Positions 1 to 11,852 of a stretch of DNA of 35,439 nucleotides are shown one piece after another (positions within the stretch are counted from its first letter, which is position 1; every line of letters starts with the position of its first letter). The translations under genes were made by a program, and so were the position numbers. The notes under the pieces were generated by a model. That model was not told the origin of the DNA and made no database searches. It saw only the letters and a program-made list of their open reading frames with translations. This DNA is from Plantago elongata (Eukaryota > Streptophyta > Magnoliopsida > Lamiales > Plantaginaceae), in contig JAYMSP010001157.1 in the NCBI GenBank assembly GCA_036897095.1, positions 1 to 35,439 on the forward strand, in the 5' to 3' direction.

Positions 1-228
1 ATCGGTTGCAAATTAAAGTCATCTCTAGTTTATAACCTGTTGCATTATTATACTTGCTAAGTGTGATGGTGAGGTTATGAAAAACCTTCTACGCGGGCGC
101 AGGGGGTGGGGTGCAAGCAAATCCTGACCAGATTTGTACTTAAACTAGTGGAACTTGTGTGCGCGATCCGCGTACAAGAATGCTGGACCGAAATAGGCAC
201 AAGTGGCTGGCCTGCGAGGGCAAACATT

Positions 229-565
229 TTGCTCATGTCTGAACGTATATTCTGTAACTATTCTCATTGTTGCCCATTACCTCCACTACTTGGGCACAAT
301 GAATGGGTATGGGTAAGAGTTTGCTCATGGTCTGAACGTATATTTTGTAACTCTTCTCATTGTTGCCCATTACCTCCACTACTTGGGCACAATGAATGGA
401 TATGGGTAAGAGCTTCTCATTGTTGCCCATTAACTCCACTACTTGGGCACAATGAATGGGTATGGGTAAGAGTTTGCTCATGGTCTGAACGTATATTCTG
501 TAACTCTTCTCATTGTTGCCAACTCCTCCACTACTTGGGCACAATGAATGGATATGGGTAAGAGT
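229..565 (+). repeat. 92-bp tandem repeat in LTR U3 (3 full copies, 1 partial)
   Basis: Copies lie at 229-320, 321-412, 413-473 (short, lacking the first ~31 bp) and 474-565. The shared core is CACTACTTGGGCACAATGAA. They sit 70-400 bp upstream of the LTR TATA box, the position of the tandem enhancer boxes in the U3 of Tnt1-type elements. Open frames through this stretch on both strands are repeat artefacts. Confidence 0.85.
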
Positions 566-635
566 TACACCATTGAAGTGCACCCACTACTTGGTGTAGT
601 TAATGAGATTTTCATTATACACTCAATTCATCACC

Positions 636-643
636 TATAAAAA
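636..643 (+). promoter_or_regulatory. TATA box of the LTR
   Basis: TATAAAAA lies downstream of the 92-bp repeats and about 30 bp upstream of a CT-rich leader. It would drive transcription toward the adjoining GDPDL fragment. Confidence 0.5.
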
Positions 644-897
644 GGTCTCATTGTTGAAGTAGAAGTTTTGCACTAACAGAACTCTCCTCTTCTGTTTTCT
701 TCTCCTCCCTTCAATCTCTGATAATCCAGGCATAATCTAAGTTCGCCAGAACAGCTTACATGTTAGATTTCGACCGTTAGGTGAGGGGGCGTAATTGTTT
801 TAAGGAAACTGTGCAAGCACAAGCCTCGGATTAGTCTTACAAAAGACGGTTTGTTTTATTTACATTCTATTATCTTCAATTATTACACACTGAAACC

Positions 898-1515
898 AAC
901 AATTCAGTTTTTCCTGCTAAACAAGCTTCCTTTGTAACTGGTGAAACACATGTGGTTCTGAAGCTTCAAGCCTTTGATCTTCAAGTGTATGTGCAATACT
1001 TCCAAAACGAGTTTATATCCCAGCCATGGGACTTCTTTAGTGACCCATATGTTGAGATCAGCGCATATGTTTTCTCTGACATGACAGTTGATGGTATCAT
1101 AACAGACTTCCCAGCAACAGCTGCTAGATACAGAAGTAAGTGCAATAGTCGTAGTACTAGACTACTTTTTGCACCTTCAATACATGTTACTGGTTTCTAA
1201 ATACTTAACTATAGCGCATCTCTTCTGTAGGGAATAGATGTGTAGGGTATGGAGACGATCATATGCCTCCCTATGCCATCCCGCCACAGCCAGGCATGTT
1301 CTTTAATCTGACAGGACTGCCTCCCATATCTCCTAATCCTGTTTTAGCGGATCATGATGTTATGGAAGCTCCTCTACCCCGTCACCAAGTGAATCCCTTC
1401 TGGCAATGACACAACGGTACAGACTCCCTCTCCAGGAAATGGTCAGCTGGCACTTGCTGCTACTGCTATAGTTCTATATATATCATCCATCTTCCAATTC
1501 GCACAGCTCTTTTGA
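898..1515 (+). pseudogene. GDPDL (SHV3-like) glycerophosphodiester phosphodiesterase-like, 3' fragment
   Basis: The first block (about 898-1135) encodes NNSVFP, then NEFISQPWDFFSDP and VDGIITDFPATAARYR, hallmarks of the C-terminal GDPD domain of plant GDPDL/SHV3 proteins, GPI-anchored wall-associated proteins needed for cellulose organisation. A GT-AG intron (1136-1230) joins it in phase to 1231-1409 (RRNRC, PPYAIPPQPG, PNPVLADHDVMEAPLP). The frame then ends in VNPFWQ and TGA (1407-1409). The family's expected tail lies in another frame: after CCCC at 1377-1380 that frame reads VTK, stop (1390-1392), then a Thr/Ser/Pro stretch and a hydrophobic segment (ALAATAIVLYISSIF) ending at 1515, which looks like a GPI-attachment signal. 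The copy thus has a frameshift, an extra stop and no 5' exons. The LTR at its left border probably broke it. Confidence 0.8.
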
Positions 1516-1521
1516 GGTGAA

Positions 1522-1641
1522 GGCGCTGATAGACTATGTCTTATCTAATTAGGAATTCGAAGAATAAGACTAATCTAACTAGGATTCTAATAAATATAGA
1601 TATGTCTAATCTAACTAGGATTACATAGTTTATCAGGCGCA
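1522..1641. repeat. Small foldback / MITE-like element
   Basis: GGCGCTGATAGACTATGT at the left is matched in inverted orientation by ACATAGTTTATCAGGCGC at the right. The ~80 bp interior repeats the motif CTAATCTAACTAGGATT. No target duplication was identified and the family is unknown. Confidence 0.45.
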
Positions 1642-1745
1642 TTACTCTCTGTGAAGCTGCTACTCGCATTTTCATTTACTGTTTATGTTGCCGTACTTTC
1701 ATTAGGTATTTAGAACCGACTTCTACTGGCATTATGTAAAACCTA

Positions 1746-2706
1746 AGAGAAAGGCACAAATGGTCCCGAAGTTTGGGTCATTGGCACATGCAGTTCAATG
1801 TTAGTTGCCCTGTTAGACTCAGTCCAAAAGTTTCAAAAAATTAACACCCGTGGGACTTTTGTCACTTTATTGATCCTGATGTGCCATGCCACTAAGCTTC
1901 AAGGTCAAAGTCAACTGCCATGTCAGCAATTCATAAAAATTTAAAAAATAAAAATAAAAGAGAAAAATAATAAAGAAATTTTGAAAAGTTTGGAGGAAAT
2001 GATATTGCAACTAAAATTTTGAATTTTTTTTATTAATACTGTTTTGGAGGAATTTTGCCATAACTTCATTTCCTCTAATTTGAAAAAAAAGATCTTTATT
2101 GTTTTGCTCTTTTATTTTTATTTTTTGAATATTTTTAAAAGATAAAAAATAAAAAAAATTTAAAAATTGGAGAAAATGTAGTTTCAGCCAAATTTTTGAA
2201 TTTTGTTTTTCCTGATACTGTTTTGGAGGTAATTTTGCCCGTAACTTCATTTCCTCCAATTTTTTAAAATTTCTTTATTGTTTTTCTCTTTTATTTTAAT
2301 TATTTTTTTAAATTTTCATAAAAGACAAATAATAAAGTAAAATAAATTGAAGGAAATGAAGTTACAGTTAAAATTTTGATTTTATTTTCCTGATATTGTT
2401 TTGGATGGAAGTATGGCTAAACTTTCATTTCCTCTAATTATTAAAATTTATTTATTATTTTTCTCTTTTATTTTTATTTTTTGTATTTTTTATTTTTTTA
2501 TTTTTTATAAGTTCTTGACAGGGCAGTCAACTTTAACCTTGGCCAGTTTAGTGACATGCCACATCGACGGTCAAGGTCAATAAAGTGACAAAAATTCCAC
2601 GCGTGCCAGTTTTAGAAACTTTTGGACCGAATCTAACAGGGGCAACTAACATTGGACTGCATTGCTAAATGGTCAAACTTCGGGATCATTTGTGCCTTTC
2701 TCTCTA
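1746..2706. mobile_element. Mutator-type MITE with long TIRs
   Basis: The left arm (about 1746-1935, starting AGAGAAAGGCACAAATG) and the right arm (about 2515-2706) are inverted copies over some 185 bp, including the segments GTCCAAAAGTTT and TTGTCACTTTATTGA. The same 9-mer, TAAAACCTA, flanks the element at 1737-1745 and 2707-2715. Long TIRs plus a 9-bp target duplication are the signature of Mutator-like elements. It encodes no transposase, so it is non-autonomous. Confidence 0.85.
1985..2515. repeat. Three ~178-bp AT-rich tandem repeats inside the MITE
   Basis: The motif CTGATACTGTTTTGGAGG recurs with small changes near 2037, 2214 and 2392. Each copy also carries a purine-rich GAGGAAATGAAGTT-like block and a poly(A/T) spacer. 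The period is about 178 bp, close to the TIR length. Short open frames here are not genes. Confidence 0.75.
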
Positions 2707-2990
2707 TAAAACCTACCTGAAAGCATGCATCAGGGAATCGGACTTGTTCATTTCAAATTCACATGATAGTGTGCAAATCACGAAAATCAAATAAACTGCA
2801 CCTAGAGGACCAGCATATTCATTGTTTGTCACAATGAATCTTGTGAACACAACAACATAACAAAACAAAACAAAACAACATACTACTTTAACACCATCAT
2901 ATGTTGTCATCAATAATATTCACTTAGCACAATCACAAGGTACATTGTAATAATCAGCCTCCTTTTTTAATCTTTCCCACTCAAGAACTC

Positions 2991-3000
2991 TATAAATAAA
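2991..3000 (+). promoter_or_regulatory. TATA box of the acyl carrier protein gene
   Basis: TATAAATAAA lies 58 bp upstream of the ACP start codon, giving an expected leader of about 30 nt. The promoter has at most ~285 bp between the MITE edge (2706) and this box, so the MITE may supply upstream regulatory DNA. Confidence 0.6.
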
Positions 3001-3057
3001 CCATTACTAGTCATTCCCAATTCACTCAGCTCTGTTCCATTATCAGACTTTATTACA

Positions 3058-3447
3058 ATGGCTTCCACTCTACAATCCCCTCCCACCAACACCCTCCTCC
3101 GCCACTCTGCCACCATCTCCAAACCCGCCATCACCGCATTCAATCAACTCCCGGTCACTAAAGGCCGCAATTGTTTTAAGAAAACAAGAATTTACGTGGT
3201 AGCACAGCCTGGAACTCTGGAGATAGTCCAGAGCACGATAGCGAAGCAGCTGTCGATCGATGAGGCCACTGTGGAGGCAGGGACAAAGTTCAGCGAGTTG
3301 GGTGCGGATTCGTTGGACACGGTGGAGATAATGATGGCTCTGGAAGAGAATTTCGGTGTGTCGATCGGAGAAGGCGGAGCAGAAAGCATAGCAACCGTTC
3401 AGGACGCTGCGGATTTGATTGAGAAAGTGAAAGCTGCAGCAACCTAA
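3058..3447 (+). CDS. Chloroplast acyl carrier protein
   Basis: This 129-residue protein carries the growing acyl chain on a phosphopantetheine arm in plastid fatty acid synthesis. Residues 1 to about 48 are rich in Ser/Thr and basic residues with few acidic ones, as in a plastid transit peptide. The mature part has the ACP four-helix pattern with the attachment motif LGADSLDTVEI, the modified serine being Ser85, followed by an acidic helix (MMALEENFGV) and a final DLIEKVKA helix. The start is the first ATG after the TATA box. The frame is uninterrupted by introns, whereas many plant plastid ACP genes are split, so a retrocopy or natural intron loss is possible. I see no poly(A) relic or target duplication to prove retroposition. 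The isoform cannot be assigned. Confidence 0.93.
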   Translation: MASTLQSPPTNTLLRHSATISKPAITAFNQLPVTKGRNCFKKTRIYVVAQPGTLEIVQSTIAKQLSIDEATVEAGTKFSELGADSLDTVEIMMALEENFGVSIGEGGAESIATVQDAADLIEKVKAAAT

Positions 3448-4660
3448 AACAGCAACAACTGCTTTTTACTATCACTAAAATGATCGTGTTAGAGACATGA
3501 TTTTCTTTTTTCTTCTTCTTCAATGTTTATGAACAAACAAATTAACATGTCGAAATTTCTTGTTTTTCTCTGTTGCCTTTTGAGCCAACGTTTGCAGTTG
3601 CACCAATGTGATTTTGATGTAATCATAACATTTTAAACGCACATTATTTAAGTTTTAGACAAAAATGATATCTTAACTTAATATTTTTATTTTTTGAACG
3701 TTGAAATTTAACATCTTTAATTTACTCGTCCACTTTTGATACTTCATTAAACAGAATTAATGAAATCATTAACTTTCACCGCACTAGTTATAATTATATT
3801 AAATATTTTAATCATGTTCAATTTTGTTTCTTCATTTAGTTAAAATTAACAGAACCGATTATACACTAATAAAATAAGCATTGGTGTGAATATCACATGC
3901 AACTCGAAATAATAATTTCATACTTGTACGGTTTAAAATTTTAATAAATGAAAATTAACAAAAGAAAATTAAAGAAAATTGTAATTCCTCCAAAATAAAA
4001 ATAAAAATAAAAATAAGCCTCGTAAAATTATCCATCAGTTAGAATCTAACTGACAGAGACGAATTCAACTCAAGTCTGAGTCTGAGTAGAATGAGATATG
4101 ACTAGGGAAACTAGAAGATCAGCATATAATTAAAAACAGATAGTGAATATCTTCTAACTATATCATCTTTTTTAATTAACCGTACCCAAAAGTAATACTA
4201 AGAATTTGTATATGACACGTTTTAATCAACAATACAAATTTCGATTTCGAAATCGATCATGGCTTCTAAGCTTAATGCATTTCGTTATTTACCAAAAACG
4301 ACAATACAAACCGTTCGAATTAATTAATTAATTAAAACCCAAATCCATCTCCTAATTAATGAATAGTTCGATTCTAATAAGGTTAGCTAGCTAGCCATTG
4401 AAGAACATATTTTGCAACATTATGCAACGTGTATTGAATTGAATCGATAACCAACCATTCATAGTAAATAAACAAGCGGCCATACGTTGATCCTCCTCTT
4501 CTCTTGTTTCTCTTGGTTTTCATTCATCTCAGATCACAACAACACTAATAATCTATCCGACCAATCATCCAATCTGAATCTGTTCAAGAAATCCAGAAAA
4601 ACTGAAAAGCCGACGAGCAGATCTGATCATCAAACAGCCTTCTTTCCTGCTCGTTCTGCA
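3448..4660. other. Intergenic: ACP 3' region and MO25-like 5' region
   Basis: AT-rich with no gene seen. The left part should hold the ACP 3' UTR. It contains a short (AATT)n run at 4318-4334 and a GCTAGCTAGC palindrome near 4384. The CT-rich stretch at about 4490-4530 followed by purine-rich DNA up to 4660 fits the 5' UTR of the next gene. The frame upstream of 4661 stays open back to 4487 but has no ATG. Confidence 0.6.
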
Positions 4661-7600
4661 ATGCCAACGGTGTCTCTTTCCTCAGAACCGGGGAACGAGA
4701 TGCCTCCTCCTGCTCCTGCTGCTGTTGTTGTTCCTTCGAACGTAAAGGTCAAAGATACCAACAGGAGCAGTAGTAGTATGATGAAAAAGTCTGTTTCTTC
4801 TCCCACTTTGAAGAAGATATTCTACAAGGTCATGCACAAAAAATGCCTTTTTAAATGCTCCAAGAAGAATCGTCCCCCTGCTGAGGTTGTGCAACATACC
4901 AGGGAGCTGCTGTTTTATCTCTTTACTGCTGTTGATGCTCCCGCTTCCAAGCGTAACGATAAGGTTTTTGCTTTTTCTATCGATTTCTTGTCGAATATTG
5001 TAAATTTTTGTTTGTTGGGCATGGTTCTTGGATTTGGATTGTGATTTTGCGACAGAGATTCGATTCTGGAGGTTGTCGGATGTGTATTAGACAAAAGGGA
5101 ATTATGGTAATGTGTCCGATATTAGTATTATTTGGGATGTATGTGCAAATTAGGAGAATGGTTGCGCATGTATAACAAAAGTTTGCATCTTGTCAATTGA
5201 TCTATATGTTTGTATGGAATGCATGGAAGATGTTTACAATAGGATTTCGGATCAGTAGATTCTTTGAGAGATGCAATGTCTGATTTTTATGGTTTTCCTT
5301 TAGCCTTGCTTTACTTGCACATTACTCGTAGAACAGGATGGTCACAAAAACACATCCTGCAATGTTCATGTATGTCTCCAAAAGTCGTAGAACGCTTGAA
5401 TGTGTGAGCCTGGTAACTTTTTTCTGTATAGAAAAATTAATAGCAGCATTATTTTGGTTTCAGTTGGAACTATTGAGTGCTGAAATCAAGGAGCTGAAGT
5501 CAATTCTCTACGGAAGAGATGAATCTGAACCCGTTCCTGAAGCTTGTGCTCAATTGACTCAGGAGATATTTAAAGATGACACCTTGCGTATGCTCATTCG
5601 CTATCTCCCAAATTTGAACTTAGAGGTAAGTACTAAGTAACCCCAAAGAAAATTCATAATTATGCATCCTATTGCGTGTCATTGTAGAAGCAACTCAGCA
5701 AGTAATTTTCTCATTGTGGGTTATTGTTAATGTAGGCACGTAAGCATGCCACCCAAGTTGTTACGAATCTGCAAAGGCAACAATTTAATTCACGGATTAT
5801 TGCTTCTGATTACTTTGAAGCCAATCTAGATATTCTAGATACGATCATTACTGGGTAAGCAATCCATGTTAACCACTGTTACATTTCAGTTCTGTTATAT
5901 ATACTGCTGCAATGCCTCTAGGCTCTAGTTCTTAGGACTTAATTCAACTGCATACTCGTAGTGAACTGGACTGGAAAATGATATGTACACAGTATGTTAT
6001 CGTATTCTTTCTATGTCCTTTAGTTGATTTGAAATTTCCACGGTGAAGTTTTCAGAATGCTGAATGCTGAATGCTGCCAGGTCTGTGTTCCGGTTGCCTG
6101 AATTATTTAACTTCGATACACTTCATAGCTTCATATGGGTAGTCTATGGTATGTGTGCATGTGTATAACTCTTTTTGTAACAGAAGGGCTGTATTTGTAA
6201 ATCAGTTTTCGGATGTTAAAGAGAAACTGATAGATTTCGTCAAGCCTTCACGTGCTTCCAGGATTATACATAACCTTCTTGAATAGAAGATTCTGTTCTA
6301 AGCTTATTACATAGTGTTTGGAACAGATAGTTACTCTGTCCACATGCCTTCCTAGACCTTTAAGGTCATTCTCAGACGAGATCCCGTGCTCATTGAATTT
6401 CTGTTGTAGGTATGAGGATCCAGTAAATGCTTTACACTACGGACAAATGTTAAGGGAGTGCATGCGCCATCAAGTTGTTGCTAGGTAAGTGGCCTAGTAG
6501 CAGATGTAAGCTACCATTACAGTCATTGGCTCATTGCAAATGCATTAATCAGTTTTCTGCATACAGATACGTGTTGAAATCAGAGCACATGGAGAAGTTC
6601 TTTGACTACATTCAACTTCAAAACTTTGAGGTTGCCTCAAATGTTGCGGATACCTTTAAGGTCTCTACTTCATGCCCTTAGACATCGAGCGTGTGAAAGA
6701 CTGATACTTTCAGAAATGTGTTGTAAAATGAAATACTGTGCAAGTATAACTATGACACAATAGCATTGGTGTTTTGCAGGATTTGCATTTAACACTTCCG
6801 CTGTACATAATGTTTAAAAACTGTTGTGTTTTTTGCTATACCTTGCAGGAGCTCATGACAAGGCATAAGTCCACAGTTGCAGAATTTCTTACAGAAAATT
6901 ATGTTTGGGTATGTTATTTCCAGAGACGACACATTCTTAGTGTCGTGTATAGCAAAAGATCTGGTTATATCGTGTTTGATTCTCCATTCTGAAATATATC
7001 TCTCTATTGAATCCTCTTTTCTCTAGTTTTTTGACGAATTCAACAAAAAGTTGCTGGAATCAACAAATTACATGACCAGAAGAAATGCTGTCAAGGTACA
7101 GAATTCTCCGCCTGAATAACTAATGAGTAATGAGCGGCTGAACTTTTGTATATTCAGCCTTTTCGTGTTATCCCTTCCGGAAGATGAGTTTATTACTTAC
7201 TGATGGACGCTTCTATTTCAGCTGCTGGGAAATATTCTGCTTGAACGCTCGAATTCTGCAGTGATGGTACGTTATGTCAGTAAAAGACAAAACATGAAGG
7301 TGCTGATGGATCTTATGAGGGTAATAATCCTTTTGCTATGTCACAAGTTTGCATAGATGCAATTTTGTTCTACACTGTATTTAGTTTCTGATGTCTCTAA
7401 TACTGCTTATATATGCAGGAAAAACACAAGAGCATCAAGATCGATGCTTTTCACGTTTTCAAGGTTTTTGCATCAGTTTCTCAACCTAATGTAAAATTGA
7501 TGATAGAACAACTGACTAGTTCCGCGTATTAACCATCTTCATCTTGTTATGTACCAGCTTTTCGTGGCTAACCAGAACAAACCTGCTGACATTGTCAACA

Positions 7601-7852
7601 TACTGTACGCAAACAAAAGCAAGCTATTGCTCTTTTTTGAAGACTTCACCACAGAGAAAGGTAAGTCCGTTCACTATTCATTCAGACGTTAGATAAAATT
7701 GATCTGTGTTACTTATACAGCTTGAAAATTCTTATGCAGAGGATGAGATGTTCGAGGCGGATAAAGCTCAAGTGGTACGCGAGATTGAGGGGCTTCAGCC
7801 ATTCACACCGTACAATACCTGGTCTGGAGAACTGGTATTCAGGATCCCATAG
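4661..7852 (+). CDS. MO25/CAB39-like scaffold protein, 11 exons
   Basis: Exons: 4661-4963, 5464-5625, 5736-5854, 6410-6484, 6567-6660, 6849-6908, 7027-7095, 7222-7320, 7419-7463, 7558-7660, 7740-7852. All junctions are GT-AG and phases match, giving 413 residues. MO25 proteins are helical-repeat scaffolds that bind STE20-type and LKB1-type kinases; plant copies are linked to cell division and polarity. Recognisable blocks include [86 protein letters not shown] and [15 protein letters not shown]. Most plant members are near 340 residues. The excess is a Ser/Pro/Lys-rich N-terminus before the domain (about residue 63) and a short extra tail after the usual end. Met58 (4832) aligns with the usual family start and may be an alternative initiation site. 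NYDWFF of relatives reads NYVWFF. Exon 1 and its donor are the least certain part. Confidence 0.9.
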
Positions 7853-8684
7853 AATAACAGATGCCATCATGCTCATGCAGTTGTTATTTTTTTCCAGAAC
7901 AGCTAATACTGACAGAAAGCATTTACAACCTTGTAGCAACTAGTTAATTTGTACTTTATTACTCAGATTCTCACTCACTGTTTGGAAATTTTCGGCAAGA
8001 GTGTTTGTTTTATGAAAATACTCACTCCTGACTATGTCTTTAAATGACTCGACCTTTCTGTCTTTCTGTTTGTTGTTTGTTTTTTTAACATGAAAGGGAG
8101 TACTATAGTGACAATGTAGCCGTTTGCTTGTGCATTTTCATCTCTCTAACTCACATAGCAATTCTAGTTGTTGCAATATTTTTAACAATATAATTGATTA
8201 ATGCATCACTCCAATTGATGTTCTTCGATAGAGCTTACAAAAGAAATTTTTATCCAAGAATAGCAATGTTATTTAGTAGCAGCAGAAATCCCGAGATGGT
8301 GTACACCATTGAACTCCTTGAATATCCGAGTGAACCATGAAGGATAACATTAGAAATCAATGCATAAGGTCATAGAGTGAAGTTGCTTCACGTCGAGTTC
8401 AACAAGCAAATCAAACACAATAAGAATAAGCAAAATTGTGATTCACAGAGAATTCATACTCAAAGTTAAAACTCTTCATCTTAACAGTAATGTCATGCTG
8501 GATTGCTAATATAGAAATGCACGCGAACAAAACCAGCACAATGCAAAACTGCTCCAAATTTTGATCACGTAAAGATCAAATTCAATATCATGATAACCTA
8601 AACACAAAGAGTTCGACAATACTCAGGTAACTTTTTTGTCTATTAAAATGGAAATGAAGAAGATTGTTTTGGAGTCCAACAAAC
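7853..8684. other. Convergent intergenic region
   Basis: Lies between the 3' ends of the MO25-like and S8 genes, so it should hold both 3' UTRs. About 185 bp next to the S8 stop (8498-8684) resemble the flank of the second S8 copy (34130-34322), including AAACACAAAGAGTTCGACAA. Nothing else is recognised. Confidence 0.6.
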
Positions 8685-10460
<1,776 letters not shown>

Positions 10461-10530
10461 GATTGCTCTCTTTCTCTCTGCAAATGTGAGGGCAGCGGTA
10501 GGGTGAAAGGCAAGGGGGAAGGGAATGTAA

Positions 10531-10550
10531 TCCAACTAGGGTTTATAACT
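10531..10550 (-). promoter_or_regulatory. Telo-box and TATA-like element of RPS8 copy 1
   Basis: On the minus strand the sequence reads TTATAAACCCTAG about 80 bp upstream of the ATG. AAACCCTA is the telo-box common in promoters of plant ribosomal protein and other translation genes, and here it overlaps a TATA-like TTATAAA. A pyrimidine-rich leader (about 10485-10525) follows, as expected for ribosomal protein mRNAs. Confidence 0.7.
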
Positions 10551-11652
10551 GGGGATTTTGCATGTGACACACTTTTTAGATGTTGATTTTACATTCTGAC
10601 TCTAATATTTTACAAATTATGATCAAGTTCAAAATTTTGAAAATAATACATTTTCAAGCTTTGTGGTTAAGCCATGTTACCGATGCCTTGTAAAATTCTT
10701 CATTCTGATTGGTTGGAATTTATTTGAGTTGGCAAAATAAAATGTTCAGATTGATTAGGAAAAAAATAAAATTTGATTATGCTCTCCTTCACTTACTCGA
10801 GACTAGAGAACGATTCCTACATGTGACGCTCATTCTTACATTTAATTCTATAGCCTTCGATTTCCAAATCTAAATATATTTAGAAATAATATAAACACAA
10901 TAACAAATATACACCTAAATATAATAATTCTTGGACTAAATATTTTCAATAGCTGATTTCCAAATCTACATGTGTTATTCAAATTCTAACTTGATTCTTT
11001 TTTATTTTAAGTGGAAACGAGTCTTGTGGTTTCCTTCAATTTTCCATTTTCTTCTTGTACCAATTGATACCCTTGAACTAATCATTCAATTCATTTTTAA
11101 ATAACTAATTCAATTCTCTAATTTCTCCAATCAATATACAAATCAATCCTTACATGTGTTAGATATTTGTTTCCATCCGTTCACATTTTCATTCACTTTA
11201 GTCAAAACCTCTGCCATCTTCATTAACCTAATGGATCAAGATCGATCAACACAAACATGAATTCTATATGGAGGAAAGGTTGTGATATTGCTAGAAATAT
11301 TGAAAAAAACTAAAGAGAAAGAAATAGTAGTGTAGAAAGATAAGTATGATTGTTAGGTGGATAAAAATTGAATTAAAATGTTTGTAGTTTAAATTCATGG
11401 TAAACACTTCAAAAAACATTTAACTTAGTTTAACTTTTTTAGTTGCATAACAAACAGACTGTAACCACTCTTAAATTAGAAATTTGAAAGTATCTAAAAG
11501 AAAATAGAAATAGAAAATTCAATGAATCAAGAAATTCATATAATGAAAATTTAAGAAGTAATATTTTATAATATAATTTTATTATTTAAGAGTAGGGGCA
11601 AAGTTATGATTGTTTCTAGACCGTACTGAATTTTATGTAATTCAGTTATTAA
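10551..11652. other. AT-rich intergenic, no gene seen
   Basis: Contains only short disrupted frames and AT-rich sequence. ATTTCCAAATCTA occurs twice (near 10860 and 10953). It ends at the LINE target-site duplication. Confidence 0.5.
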
Positions 11653-11852
11653 TATAATAATAATGATGATGTGATCAAGGTAAATTGTTGAACAACATCC
11701 TGAGAGAATGAGAGAGAGATCCTAGAGCCATCCCTAGGTTTCTGGCCACCCACCGGCCGCCATGTTCTTCCCTCCATAGTCATAAGCCTACCCTTGGTCC
11801 GGCAACCGTAGAACCCCCACCTAGGACCTTTGTAAGAACTGAAAAGTGCCAA

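Larger units (their letters stand above)
113..889 (+). mobile_element. Copia-type LTR (solo or 3' LTR; borders approximate)
   Basis: A TATA box at 636-643 follows tandem repeats. It is followed by a pyrimidine-rich leader and an AT-rich segment ending in TTACACA, the layout of a U3-R-U5 LTR as in Tork/Tnt1-type Copia elements. A purine-rich tract at about 97-112 could be a polypurine tract, which would put the LTR start (TG) near 113 and make this the 3' LTR of an element extending left of the window. GDPDL coding sequence begins within about 10 bp of the inferred right end. I found no matching 5-bp target duplication inside the window, so the borders and the solo versus 3' LTR status are inference. 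Confidence 0.5.

Noticed and set aside
233-583. Open frames of 116-151 codons on both strands
   Set aside because: They follow the 92-bp tandem repeats, whose sequence lacks stops by chance. No protein family is recognisable.
3192-3523. Antisense frames over the ACP gene
   Set aside because: Shadows of a strongly supported coding sequence on the other strand.
4318-4334. (AATT)n run as a regulatory element
   Set aside because: Short simple repeat in AT-rich DNA; nothing sets it apart.
4487-4660. Upstream extension of MO25-like exon 1
   Set aside because: The frame is open but has no ATG before 4661 and its composition fits a 5' UTR.
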